DNA from: Comamonas sp009360615
Lineage (GTDB): Bacteria > Pseudomonadota > Gammaproteobacteria > Burkholderiales > Burkholderiaceae_C
Assembly (NCBI RefSeq): GCF_035784015.1
Contig: NZ_JALKOW010000002.1
Direction: 5' to 3' (one strand)
DNA: 64,000 bases
The position numbers were made by a program, and so were the translations under genes. This document shows, one piece after another, positions 8,970 through 17,836 of the stretch. The notes beneath the pieces are model-generated. The model saw only the letters and a list, made by a program, of their open reading frames with translations, was not told where the DNA came from and did no database searches. The stretch's first letter is position 1, and each line of letters starts with the position of its first letter.

Positions 8970-9899
8970 TCATGTCTCTTTCGCCGAACTGGAGAAGCCG
9001 CTTCGCTGTACATGGCGGGCCAGGAAGTCAAGAAATATCCGGGTCTTGAGAGGCAGGTGCGTGCGGTGCGGGTAATAGGCATAAAAGCCGGGAAAGCTCG
9101 CCCGATAAGGTTTCAGCACCTCGATCAGCTGGCCGGATTCGAAGGCGTCGCTCATGGATTCGCGCCAGCCGGTCATCAGACCGATGCCGTCGAGGGCCGC
9201 GCGCATGCCCGTCTCGCCATGGTTGACGGTCAGCGGGCCGTTCACGGCGCGCTCGCTCAGTTTTCCGCCGATATTGAATTCCCATTTGTAGACGGCGCCG
9301 CTGCTGCTCATGCGGTAGTTGATGCACTGATGCCGCTCCAGCTCGTCGGGGTGCTGCGGAGTGCCATGTGTCTGGAGGTAGGCAGGGGATGCGCCGAAGC
9401 ACATGGTCAGATCCTGCGTGAGCGGCATCGCCACCATATCGCCCTCCAGCGATTCGCCATTGCGGATACCGATGTCGAAACCTTCGCGCACGATGTCCAC
9501 GAAGCCGTCGTCGTAGACCAGCTCGACATGGATGTGCGGATGGTGTGCAAAGAATTCCGCGAGCATGGGTTCGACCAGCACCCTGCCGGCAGGGTGGGAG
9601 ATGGTCAGGCGCAAGCTACCCCCTTCTACGCCGGCCTGGAGCTGAAGATCCTCGGTCGCCTCGCGCAAGTTGATGAGGGCCGGTGAAATACGCTCCAGAT
9701 AGCTTCGTCCTGCCTCCGTCAGATTGACGCTGCGCGTGGTTCGATCGAACAGGCGGACATCCAGACGGGTTTCCAGCTTCTTGATGGTTTGGGACAGCGC
9801 AGCCGGCGTGACTCCCATGGCATGGGCCGCATAGGTCAGGCTGCGATGCTGGGCCACCTGCTCAAAGGCTGCCAGAGAGGCGAGAATTTCGGGCTTCAT
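8970..9899 (-). CDS. LysR-family transcriptional regulator
   Basis: 309-residue LysR-type regulator. The winged HTH occupies residues about 1-60 (LASLAAFEQVAQHRSLTYAAHAMGVT ... LSQTIKKLETRLDVRLFDRTTRSVNLTEAG), followed by the linker helix and an effector domain of the PBP2_CrgA type (GSLRLTISHPAGRVLVEPML, FDIGIRNGESLEGDMVAMPL). The ATG at 9899 is chosen since it begins the HTH. It is divergent from the molybdenum hydroxylase genes at 10045 onward and very likely controls them. A dyad fitting a LysR box sits 12 bases upstream of its start codon. The effector is unknown. Confidence 0.9.
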   Translation of the reverse strand: MKPEILASLAAFEQVAQHRSLTYAAHAMGVTPAALSQTIKKLETRLDVRLFDRTTRSVNLTEAGRSYLERISPALINLREATEDLQLQAGVEGGSLRLTISHPAGRVLVEPMLAEFFAHHPHIHVELVYDDGFVDIVREGFDIGIRNGESLEGDMVAMPLTQDLTMCFGASPAYLQTHGTPQHPDELERHQCINYRMSSSGAVYKWEFNIGGKLSERAVNGPLTVNHGETGMRAALDGIGLMTGWRESMSDAFESGQLIEVLKPYRASFPGFYAYYPHRTHLPLKTRIFLDFLARHVQRSGFSSSAKET

Positions 9900-9910
9900 G
9901 CGGTCTATTT

Positions 9911-9925
9911 TTAAGTAAATCTTAA
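9911..9925. promoter_or_regulatory. Candidate LysR operator (TTAAG-N5-CTTAA)
   Basis: A perfect dyad TTAAG-TAAAT-CTTAA, containing the T-N11-A signature of LysR-type regulators. It lies 12 bases upstream of the LysR start codon, in the intergenic region shared with the divergent molybdenum hydroxylase genes. This position fits autorepression plus control of the divergent operon. Inference from symmetry only. Confidence 0.5.
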
Positions 9926-10044
9926 TAACGTAGATAGATTGCGTGGCTTTTTCTTTTGCATTCTCTGGCGCACACTGCTCCTGCTTCGTGCCCCCATGCT
10001 GGTGCGGTAGTTCCCGTGTCGAAAAGTCCAGAAGAAAGCCCCCC

Positions 10045-10509
10045 ATGCCTGTCAAATTCACTCTCAACGGCAAGCCCGTATCGGCCGATGTGGATCCTTC
10101 AACGCCCATCCTCTGGACCTTGCGTGACACGCTGGGTATGACCGGAACCAAGTTTGGTTGCGGCATGGCCCTGTGCGGTGCATGCACCGTCCATTTGAAC
10201 GGACAGGCCATACGATCGTGCATCACGCCCATCTCGGCAGCGCAGGGGCAGAAGATCAGCACCATCGAGGCGCAGGCTGCAGACAAGGTAGGCAAGGCTG
10301 TGGAGGATGCATGGGTGCGCCACGACGTGGCGCAATGCGGCTATTGCCAGAGTGGGCAGATCATGAGCGCCATCGCGTTGCTCAAGGGCAACCGCCGGCC
10401 CAGCGATGCCGATATCGATGCAGCCATGGCGGGCAATATCTGCCGCTGCGGAACCTATGCACGCATCCGTGCAGCCATCCACGATGCGGCCAAAGACCTG
10501 TCGGCCTGA
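10045..10509 (+). CDS. iorA: Molybdenum hydroxylase small subunit, 2x[2Fe-2S] (isoquinoline 1-oxidoreductase alpha type)
   Basis: 154-residue iron-sulfur subunit of a xanthine-oxidase-family enzyme, carrying electrons from the molybdopterin subunit encoded next. The plant-type [2Fe-2S] site is seen in GCGMALCGACTVHLNG with a further Cys in IRSC. The second cluster is in QCGYCQSGQIM and NICRCGTYARIR. The ATG at 10045 starts the ferredoxin-like beta strand MPVKFTLNGKPVSADVD. The large subunit starts 19 bases after the stop codon, so the two are co-transcribed. A two-gene arrangement with no FAD subunit is typical of isoquinoline 1-oxidoreductase and related aldehyde dehydrogenases. The natural substrate, an N-heterocycle or aldehyde, is not determinable here. 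Confidence 0.9.
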   Translation: MPVKFTLNGKPVSADVDPSTPILWTLRDTLGMTGTKFGCGMALCGACTVHLNGQAIRSCITPISAAQGQKISTIEAQAADKVGKAVEDAWVRHDVAQCGYCQSGQIMSAIALLKGNRRPSDADIDAAMAGNICRCGTYARIRAAIHDAAKDLSA

Positions 10510-10528
10510 AGAAGAAGGAGTACATCCC

Positions 10529-12790
10529 ATGCCTGTTCCTCAGCATTTTTTTGCAGACCTGCCCCAAGGCCTGCGCACACTTGCCGCTGCCACGCCGGAT
10601 GCCGGACCGAAGCTCGAGCGACGCGAGTTTCTCAAGCTGGCGACGGCCTCGGGTTTTGCGCTGGGTATATTCCCCGCCGCTGCACCAGCCCAGACGGGGA
10701 GCGACGAGCAGGCGGCTGCCGGTGCGCTCAAACCCACACAGCAGCCCTCGGCTTTCGTGAAGATCGGGCGAGATGGTGAGGTCACGATCACGATCAATCG
10801 TCTGGAATTCGGCCAGGGCGTTCAAACAGGCCTGCCCATGGTGCTGGCCGAAGAGCTGGACGCCGATTGGTCCAAGGTGCAGGGCGTGCACGGCAATGCC
10901 GATCCCGCCTATGTGGACCCGGTCATGGGAATGCACTTGACGGGCGGCTCCACGGCCATCAAGAACTCCTATGCCCAGTACCGGGAGCTGGGTGCGCGTA
11001 CCCGCGCCATGCTGCTGGCCGCGGCGGCCAGGCGCTGGGGAGCTGACCCGCAGTCCTTGCGCACCCAGGCTGGGCAGGTGATCGGCCCGAAGGGCAAGAA
11101 GCTGGCTTACGGCGAGCTGGCCGATGAAGCCATGAAGATGCCGGTTCCGCAGCATGTGGTGCTCAAGGACGCCAAGGACTTTCGCATCATCGGCCGGGCT
11201 ACCGGCCGGCTTGATGCGCGTGCCAAGTCCAGCGGAAGGCAGTCCTACGGCATCGACATGCATCTGCCTGGAATGCTGACAGCAGTGGTGGCGCATCCGC
11301 CGGTGTATGGCAGCAGGATCCAGTCAGTGGACGATGCGGCAGCCAAGGCCATCAAGGGCGTGCGCGCGGTACTGCGTGTGCCCAGTGTGTGGGGAGGCGA
11401 GCTGGTCGCCGTGCTGGCCGATGGCTATTGGCCTGCCAAGCAAGGACGCGATGCCTTGAAAGTCCAATGGGACAGCAGCGCGGTCGGCAAGGTCGATTCG
11501 GCTCGGCAGCTCGCTCAGTATCGCGACCTTGCCCGGCGGCCCGGTGCGCTGAAATTTGATGCCGATGTCTCGGCGCTTCGCGGTGCAGCGCACAGAATCA
11601 GTGCCGAGTATGTATTCCCCTATCTTGCCCACACTCCCATGGAGCCGCTGAATTGCACGGTCCGTGTGACAGGAGCGGGCAAGGACGCCAGGGTCGAGCT
11701 CTGGCTGGGTACGCAGGCTCCGGGCTGGGAAGTGGCAACGGCTGCGCGCGTGCTCGGTGTGGCACCGCAGAATGTCCGCGTCCATGTGCAGATGGCAGGC
11801 GGTGGCTTCGGGCGCCGTGCCAACCCGCGCAGCGACTATGTGGCCGAGGCCTGCGAGATTGCCAGGGCTGCCGGGGCGTCTGGCATTGACGCCCCGGTGC
11901 GCATGATCTGGAGCCGTGAGGACGATGTCAAAGGGGGCTATTACAGGCCCATGCATGTGCATCGCGCCGAAATAGGTTTCGACGAGACGGGGCGGGTGGT
12001 TGCCTGGGACCATGTGATCGTGGGCCAGTCGCTTGCCAAGGGCACGGCGTTTGAAGGTTTCATGCTCCAGAACGGCGTGGATACCACCACGGTCGAAGGC
12101 ATGAAGGAGCCGTATGAGCTGCCGATGCGGCTGTCGGTACATCATCCCGAACTCAATGCACCGGTGCTCTGGTGGCGTAGCGTGGGATCGACCCACACGG
12201 CCTATGTGATGGAGACCCTGATTGACGAGATTGCGCGGACAGTCAAGCAGGATCCTGTCGCATATCGGCTCCAGCAGTTTGGCGACCGGCATCCACGCCA
12301 CAAGGCAGCGCTGCAGCTGGCGGTGGAAAAGTCGGGCTATGGAAAGCGGCAGCTGGCGCAGGGCAGGGCCTGGGGGGTGGCCGTGCATCAGTCCTTCGAC
12401 TCGGTGGTGGCCTATGTGGTGGAGGCATCCGTGACTGAGGGCGTTCCCAAGTTGCACGCGGTCACCGCCGGCGTGCATTGCAATCTGGCGGTCAATCCTC
12501 GCAGCGTGGAGGCGCAGGTACAGGGTGGAGCCTTGATGGGCCTTGGCATGTGCCTGCCCGGTGCTGCGATCACCTTCAAGGATGGCCAGGTGGAGCAGGG
12601 CAATTTCAATGATTACACCGTGGCCCGCTTGACGGACATGCCTGCGATCGCCGTGCATATCGTGCCCAGTGCGGACGCCCCGACCGGCATGGGTGAACCA
12701 GGTGTGCCGCCGCTGGCACCGGCCTTTGCCAATGCGGTCGCCAGTCTGAGCGGACATACCCCACGAGAGCTTCCTTTCCCCAAAGTCTAG
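10529..12790 (+). CDS. iorB: Molybdopterin-binding large subunit (isoquinoline 1-oxidoreductase beta type)
   Basis: 753-residue catalytic subunit that would hydroxylate an N-heterocycle or aldehyde using molybdopterin, passing electrons to the small subunit. Near the N-terminus, RREFLKLATASGFALGIFPAAAPAQ is a twin-arginine signal, so the complex is probably periplasmic. Family blocks include FVKIGRDGEVTITINRLEFGQGVQTGLPMVLAEEL, the substrate-cavity segment AHTPMEPLNCTVRV, AGGGFGRRANPRSDYV, and the C-terminal GMGEPGVPPLAPAFANAVASLSG, which carries the conserved active-site Glu. The ATG at 10529 has AAGAAGGAG eight bases upstream. IorB-type enzymes often have a cytochrome c partner gene, but none is next to it. 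It converges on the DNA polymerase II gene, 22 bases away. Confidence 0.9.
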   Translation: MPVPQHFFADLPQGLRTLAAATPDAGPKLERREFLKLATASGFALGIFPAAAPAQTGSDEQAAAGALKPTQQPSAFVKIGRDGEVTITINRLEFGQGVQTGLPMVLAEELDADWSKVQGVHGNADPAYVDPVMGMHLTGGSTAIKNSYAQYRELGARTRAMLLAAAARRWGADPQSLRTQAGQVIGPKGKKLAYGELADEAMKMPVPQHVVLKDAKDFRIIGRATGRLDARAKSSGRQSYGIDMHLPGMLTAVVAHPPVYGSRIQSVDDAAAKAIKGVRAVLRVPSVWGGELVAVLADGYWPAKQGRDALKVQWDSSAVGKVDSARQLAQYRDLARRPGALKFDADVSALRGAAHRISAEYVFPYLAHTPMEPLNCTVRVTGAGKDARVELWLGTQAPGWEVATAARVLGVAPQNVRVHVQMAGGGFGRRANPRSDYVAEACEIARAAGASGIDAPVRMIWSREDDVKGGYYRPMHVHRAEIGFDETGRVVAWDHVIVGQSLAKGTAFEGFMLQNGVDTTTVEGMKEPYELPMRLSVHHPELNAPVLWWRSVGSTHTAYVMETLIDEIARTVKQDPVAYRLQQFGDRHPRHKAALQLAVEKSGYGKRQLAQGRAWGVAVHQSFDSVVAYVVEASVTEGVPKLHAVTAGVHCNLAVNPRSVEAQVQGGALMGLGMCLPGAAITFKDGQVEQGNFNDYTVARLTDMPAIAVHIVPSADAPTGMGEPGVPPLAPAFANAVASLSGHTPRELPFPKV

Positions 12791-12812
12791 ACACTCCAGG
12801 CCAGGGACTGCA

Positions 12813-15188
12813 TCATTCGAAGAGCTCCCGCTGAGAGGAGGTCAGGGTGGCGAAGTCCTCGCCGAGGGGGAACAGGATCGAGTCGGCGATCGGCTTGATC
12901 TGTTTCGCCAGATAGTGTTCGTAATCGATGCGCGAGCGGCGGATTTCCAGGGGCTCGGGGCCATTCCTGGTCATGAGGTACTGGATCCAGCCCCCGTTCT
13001 GGTATTGCCGGGGCCTGCCCAGGCGGTCGTTGTACTCATCCGCGATGCGAGCGGCACGCACCTGCGGCGGCACGTTGCTCACATAGGCATCCAGTCGGTG
13101 TCGCAGGCGCTTGCGGTAGATGAGCAGCTCGTCCTTCCTGCCCTCCAGGGTCGCTCGGGCGTATTCGATGACGAACTCGCGGTAAGGGGCGGCCTGGAAG
13201 ACGCGGGAGAGCAAGCCCTCCTGGAACTGTCTGGCCAGCGGCGTCCAGTCGCTGCGTGCCATCTCCAGACCTCGATAGATCATCGTTTCCTTGCCCGCCA
13301 GGTCGATGCTCAGGCCGGCGTAGCGTTTCTTGCTGCCGACATCCGATCCCCGGATGGTGGGCATGAAGAACTTCTTGTAGTGTGTGTCGAACTCGATTTC
13401 GAGAAAGCTCTCCAGGTCCTGCTCCTGTCTCAGGGTTTGCGTCCACCAGGCATTGATGTCTCTGGCCAGCTCCGCCGCGACGGCGTGCGCCTCCTCGTTG
13501 GTATGGGGGCGCCTGAGCCAGATGAAAATGGAGTCCGTGTCCCCGTAGATGACTTCGTAGCCGCGTTGCTCGACCAGGTCGCGGGTGAGCTTCACCATCT
13601 CATGGCCGCGCAAGGTGATGGCCGAAATCAGCTTGGGATTGAAGAATCGGCACTCCGAAGCTCCCAGCACTCCCGCGAACGAGTTCATCACCAGCTTGAG
13701 GGCCTGGGACAAGGGTTCGTTCTTGACGCGTTTGGCCTCGTCGCGGGCTTGCCACAGACGGGTCACGATTTCAGGCAGGCCATGTTTCTCGCGTGAGAAC
13801 AGCGTGCCCAGGGGACCCTTGATGAGCCCCTGGGAGTCTTGGGCATGAGAGCCTTCGGCAAGCCCCACTGGATCCACGAGAAAGGTTCGAATGATGGAGG
13901 GATAGAGGCTTTTGTAGTCGAGCACCACCACGGAGTCATAGAAGCCGGGCTTGGAGTCCAGTACATAGCCGCCCGGTGAGGACTTGCCCTGGATATCGCC
14001 TACGTTGGGAGCCACATAGCCCAGGCGATGCATGCGCGGCAGATAGTGGTGGCTGAACGAGGCGATGGAGCCTCCGAAGTGATCGAGCTGAAGTCCCGTG
14101 GCATGGGCTCGTTCCATGGCAAACTGCAGCAGCTTCGCCTTTTCGAAGATGCGCAGCACGAGTTCGCAGTCCCGGAGGTTGTAGCTGGCGAGCGCAGGCT
14201 TGTCCTGCCGAAAGCGTCGCTCAATCTCTGCCATCTTGTCGTATTCGTTTCCGATCTCCTTTCCCTCGCCCAGGAGTTCCTGAGAGACATTCTCGAGGCT
14301 GAAGGAGGAAAAGCTCCAGACGGCGGCCCTGAGCGCCTCGATGCCATCGATCACCGCCCGGCCTGGCATGGGCGCGAAAAGATAGCCTTGCTTGCCCGGG
14401 TGTGCGCGCCATGCGATGGGCGTTCGCTCCCGCCCCAGCAGCAAAGGCATCGCGCAGTCGTCCGCCGTCTTTTGCAGCACGCGCAGGTCGAACTGAATGA
14501 CATTCCAGCCAACGATGACATCCGGGTCGTTGCGCGCAAACCAGTCATTGAGCTGCCAGATCATCTCCTGGCGGCTGGAGCAGTACACGAGTGCAAAGCC
14601 CGTCGCCGGTTCATGCCCGCAAGCGGGCTGCCCGAGCATGAACACCACGCGCTCTGCCATGCCGTCCAGGGCAATGGAATACAGATCCTGGTGCTGGCTC
14701 GTCTCGATGTCCAGCGACACCACTTTGAGTGCGGGTCTGAAATCGGGTGCCGGGACCAGCCGGCAGTCCAGCAGCGCGGCATTTTCGGCGCGGCCGCCGT
14801 GTACCGTGACGCCTGCAGTGATGAAGCGCTCCATCAGGTAGCGTTCATGGGGGCGCACGTCGGCCTCCAGAAGCGGGATGCCTTTGTGCTGGAGAGCGCG
14901 TTCAAGCCGCCTCAGTTGGCGGAAGTTTTTCGCATAGATGCCCAGAACCGGCTCTTGCTGAAAACTTCGTAGCGAGAGTTCGCGCAACGCGACTCCAGGC
15001 GTGGCTGAAAGCTGCGCATCCACTGCGGCTCTGTGCCGCGTCTCGACGAAGGCCACGGAGGTCTGAGCGGTCACAAGTACCTTCAGCGGGCCGTCATCCG
15101 TGGCCAGCCAGTATTCAAGCTCGGCACCCGCCGGTGTGTCCCGCCAGTTGCGGGTAAGAATGAATCCCTGGCGTTCTGGAGATGACAC
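12813..15188 (-). CDS. polB: DNA polymerase II (family B)
   Basis: 791 residues against about 783 in Escherichia coli. A damage-tolerant polymerase with proofreading that restarts or bypasses stalled forks. The N-terminus GFILTRNWRDTPAGAELEYWLAT matches the family opening. The 3'-5' exonuclease has Exo I (VSLDIETS, Asp160/Glu162), Exo II (VGWNVIQFDL) and Exo III (YNLRDCEL). Polymerase motif A is DYKSLYPSII at about residue 420, motif B is KLVMNSFAGVLG and motif C is YGDTDS at about 548; all catalytic Asp are present. The start is GTG at 15188. No LexA box of the CTGT-N8-ACAG form was seen upstream. It is isolated among metabolic genes and convergent with iorB. Confidence 0.95.
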   Translation of the reverse strand: MSSPERQGFILTRNWRDTPAGAELEYWLATDDGPLKVLVTAQTSVAFVETRHRAAVDAQLSATPGVALRELSLRSFQQEPVLGIYAKNFRQLRRLERALQHKGIPLLEADVRPHERYLMERFITAGVTVHGGRAENAALLDCRLVPAPDFRPALKVVSLDIETSQHQDLYSIALDGMAERVVFMLGQPACGHEPATGFALVYCSSRQEMIWQLNDWFARNDPDVIVGWNVIQFDLRVLQKTADDCAMPLLLGRERTPIAWRAHPGKQGYLFAPMPGRAVIDGIEALRAAVWSFSSFSLENVSQELLGEGKEIGNEYDKMAEIERRFRQDKPALASYNLRDCELVLRIFEKAKLLQFAMERAHATGLQLDHFGGSIASFSHHYLPRMHRLGYVAPNVGDIQGKSSPGGYVLDSKPGFYDSVVVLDYKSLYPSIIRTFLVDPVGLAEGSHAQDSQGLIKGPLGTLFSREKHGLPEIVTRLWQARDEAKRVKNEPLSQALKLVMNSFAGVLGASECRFFNPKLISAITLRGHEMVKLTRDLVEQRGYEVIYGDTDSIFIWLRRPHTNEEAHAVAAELARDINAWWTQTLRQEQDLESFLEIEFDTHYKKFFMPTIRGSDVGSKKRYAGLSIDLAGKETMIYRGLEMARSDWTPLARQFQEGLLSRVFQAAPYREFVIEYARATLEGRKDELLIYRKRLRHRLDAYVSNVPPQVRAARIADEYNDRLGRPRQYQNGGWIQYLMTRNGPEPLEIRRSRIDYEHYLAKQIKPIADSILFPLGEDFATLTSSQRELFE

Positions 15189-15489
15189 GAAAGGCGAAGT
15201 AAAGCGAAGATGACTGTCTTGAAACGGATCTCAAGGACCTGGCCGGATGCGGCGGCTTGAGCTTGCCGAGCAAGCCCTCTGTGATGCAGCGGCACTGGCG
15301 AAATGATACCCAGCATTCCGGGCCGGGTCTTCCAACAGCGCAGCCTTGGCCAGTGCAAGCCAGAGAGCCGTCCTGTGCCGAAAAGCCGACCATTGCTCCA
15401 GGGGCGACTGCGAAGCGGCCCCGCCGCGCACGCATGGCCGGAGCTGGTATCCGGAACATCGGCCTCCGCCCGGAGCTCGGGGGGCGCCG
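15189..15489. other. Intergenic upstream of polB, nothing recognised
   Basis: About 300 bases between the polB start and the stop of the M20 hydrolase, both on the minus strand. It must hold the polB promoter, but no clear -35/-10 pair or SOS box was found. Open frames here look non-coding. Confidence 0.4.
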
Positions 15490-16779
15490 TCAATCCATTT
15501 GTCCGTCCAGGTCCAGAAGGGTGGCGGCCAGCACCTGGGTGCCGGCCAGGACCTGCCCAGGGGACGCCCACTCCGCAGCGCTGTGACTGCGCCCCTCAAG
15601 ACAGGGGATGAAGATCATTCCCGAGCATCCGGCTTGGGCAAGATACATGGCATCGTGGCCGGCTCCGCTCGGCATGCGCCGACAGCCCAGGCCCAGTCCA
15701 CGCGCGGATCGCTCCACGGCCGCAGTGATCTCCGGTGCGCAGGGGACGGGGTCCACATGGGTGCGGTGCTCCACCCGCCATAGCACACGCAGTCGTTCGA
15801 TGGCCGGGCCACAGCGCCGCGCCAGCGTGTCCCAGAATTCCTGCAGCAAGGGGGCGTGGTTGCTGCGCACTTCCAGCATCAGGTCCACTCGGCCAGGCAC
15901 GGTGTTGCTGGCGTTGGGCGAGACGTTCAAGCGACCAACCGTGGCAACGACGTAGTGAGTGGTGCTGCGGCTCCACTGCAGCGCCAGGCGTTGGGCCTGG
16001 CGAATCACTATGGCCGCAGCCACGAGAGCATCGCTGCGTTCATGCATGGGCGTGGTCCCCGCATGATCGGGCCGGCCGTCGAAGAAGCACTGAGCGCGGC
16101 GTATGCCCACGATGTCGGTCACCGCACCGATGGCCAGGCCTTCACGCTCCAGCATGGGCCCTTGTTCGATATGCAGCTCTACAAAGGCGGCAAAGCCTTG
16201 CTGGCGGCGGTCGGCTTCGGCCAGAGCCTCCGGGCGGGCACCCAGGCGTTGCAGGGCCTGGCCCAGGGTGTCGCCCTGGCCGTCGCTGGCGGCGAGCATG
16301 TCTGCGCCAAGCTGGCCGACCATCGCCCGACTTCCGACACAGGAGATGCCGTAGTCACTGGGCTCTTCGCAGAGGAAGTCGATCACCTCGAACGGGTGCT
16401 TCAGCGTGATGTCCGCCTCCTGAAGTGCATGTGCCACTTCAAGGCCCGCCAGCACCCCCAGAATGCCGTCGAAGCGTCCGCCGGCGTTCACCGTGTCGGT
16501 GTGCGAACCCGTGGCCAGGGGCTTGAGGTCATCGCAGCGGCCCGGGCGTCGACCGATGAGGTTGCCGGCCGCATCCAGGCGGACCTGCAGGCCTGCGGCC
16601 TCGAACGCTTCGCGTAACCAGGTTCGTGCGGCCGTGTACTCGGGACTGAAGGCACGGCGGGTCCAGGGTATATCGGGGCGGGTGAATCCGGCGAGCTCTT
16701 CAAGTCGACGCCACAGGCGGTCGCCGTCAATCGGCAGCAGGGCCGGGGATGGGCGGGAGGAGGTAGATACATTCTGCAT
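15490..16779 (-). CDS. M20-family Zn amidohydrolase (allantoate amidohydrolase / N-carbamoyl-L-amino acid hydrolase type)
   Basis: 429-residue metallopeptidase-fold hydrolase that would cleave an N-carbamoyl or ureido amide, releasing ammonia and CO2 or an amino acid. Metal ligands are visible in GSHTDTVNAGGRFDGILGV (His, Asp), EEPSDYGISCVGSRAM (Glu) and ELHIEQGPML (His). GIRRAQCFFDGRPDHAGTTPM is the conserved dimerisation-domain segment. The ATG at 16779 is taken as the start; an upstream ATG at 16833 would overlap the start of the divergent LysR gene. The intergenic gap to that regulator is 42 bp, pointing to shared control. Choice between allantoate, ureidoglycine, carbamoyl-beta-alanine and carbamoyl amino acids is not possible from sequence. 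Confidence 0.88.
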   Translation of the reverse strand: MQNVSTSSRPSPALLPIDGDRLWRRLEELAGFTRPDIPWTRRAFSPEYTAARTWLREAFEAAGLQVRLDAAGNLIGRRPGRCDDLKPLATGSHTDTVNAGGRFDGILGVLAGLEVAHALQEADITLKHPFEVIDFLCEEPSDYGISCVGSRAMVGQLGADMLAASDGQGDTLGQALQRLGARPEALAEADRRQQGFAAFVELHIEQGPMLEREGLAIGAVTDIVGIRRAQCFFDGRPDHAGTTPMHERSDALVAAAIVIRQAQRLALQWSRSTTHYVVATVGRLNVSPNASNTVPGRVDLMLEVRSNHAPLLQEFWDTLARRCGPAIERLRVLWRVEHRTHVDPVPCAPEITAAVERSARGLGLGCRRMPSGAGHDAMYLAQAGCSGMIFIPCLEGRSHSAAEWASPGQVLAGTQVLAATLLDLDGQMD

Positions 16780-16821
16780 GGAGTAATCTTCGCCGGGTAT
16801 TGACCCACAAGGAATCTTTGG

Positions 16822-17805
16822 ATGTTTATGCAAGGTATTAGTGAAACTTTGGCCAATGCCCCAGGCCTGACCTTGCTGAGAAGCTTTTGCCTGGTCGTGC
16901 AGGAGCGCAGCTTTTCACAGGCAGCGGAGCTGTTGCAGCTATCCCAGCCGGCGGTCAGCCTGCAGGTGCGACAACTGGAGCGCCAGCTCGGCACACGCCT
17001 CATAGAGCGCGTGGGGCGGCGTGCCGTTCCGACGGCGGCGGGGCAGACCTTGCTTGAGCAGCTGCCAGCGGTGACCGTGGCGCTGGAAGGTCTGGCACAT
17101 GCGATGAGTGCGCATATTCGAGAGGTGAACGGACAGGTGCGTATCGGAACGGGCCTGACAGTGTGCCTCTACCTGTTGCCCGCCGTGCTGCGCCAGATAC
17201 GGATCCGCCATCCAGGCATCGATATTGTGCTGGTCACGGGCAATACCGACGAGTGCCTGAAGCGCGTGGAGGACAACAGTCTGGATCTGGCTCTGGTGAC
17301 TCTGCCAGTCAATCGTCGTGCCTTGCTGGCGACGCCCGTGCTGCACGATGAACTGGTCGCCGTAGCCCGCCCGGACATGCTGACGTCGATTGATGCGGTT
17401 GCTGCCCGAGAGCTGAGCACCCTGCCTCTGCTTGCCCTGCAGAAGTCAGCCAGTACGCGCGGCGTGGTCGATGCCTGGCTGCGCCGTGCCGGTGACGTCC
17501 CGCATCCCCAGATGGAGCTGGACAGTGTCGAGGCGCTCAAGGAGATGGCCGCCATCGGCTTGGGCTATGCCGTGGTTCCGCGAATGGCCATGCAAGGCCG
17601 AGGAGCTCGGGATGACCTGGTCTCGTGCCCTCTGACGCCCAGGTTGGAGCGAACGCTGGCCATGGTGTTGCGCAAGGACAAGCCCCTGAGCCGTCCCCTG
17701 TCGTTGGTTTGCCAGAGCATCCAGGAGCACTGTGCCGCGTGGGCGAAGCAGGCAAAGGGCTCCAGCGCTTTCGCAACGAGCCCGAGCCCATGCAGCGTCG
17801 CTTGA
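16822..17805 (+). CDS. LysR-family transcriptional regulator, divergent from the M20 hydrolase
   Basis: 327 residues. The N-terminal HTH (LLRSFCLVVQERSFSQAAELLQLSQPAVSLQVRQLERQLGTRLIERVGRRAVPTAAG) is followed by a CysB/CysL-like effector domain (GQVRIGTGLTVCLYLLPAVLRQIRIRHPGIDIVLVTGNTDECLKRVED and DLALVTLPV). AAGGA eight bases upstream supports the ATG at 16822. It is divergent from the M20 amidohydrolase by 42 bp and so probably regulates it. The C-terminal 30 residues (EHCAAWAKQAKGSSAFATSPSPCS) run beyond the usual fold and look disordered. The gene converges on another LysR gene, with 31 bp between stop codons. Confidence 0.9.
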   Translation: MFMQGISETLANAPGLTLLRSFCLVVQERSFSQAAELLQLSQPAVSLQVRQLERQLGTRLIERVGRRAVPTAAGQTLLEQLPAVTVALEGLAHAMSAHIREVNGQVRIGTGLTVCLYLLPAVLRQIRIRHPGIDIVLVTGNTDECLKRVEDNSLDLALVTLPVNRRALLATPVLHDELVAVARPDMLTSIDAVAARELSTLPLLALQKSASTRGVVDAWLRRAGDVPHPQMELDSVEALKEMAAIGLGYAVVPRMAMQGRGARDDLVSCPLTPRLERTLAMVLRKDKPLSRPLSLVCQSIQEHCAAWAKQAKGSSAFATSPSPCSVA

Positions 17806-17836
17806 CGGAGCTGCAGAGCGAGGCTCAAGGCGGGGA

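Noticed and set aside
15189..15489. LexA (SOS) box upstream of polB
   Set aside because: A CTGT-containing stretch is present, but no CTGT-N8-ACAG symmetry was found.
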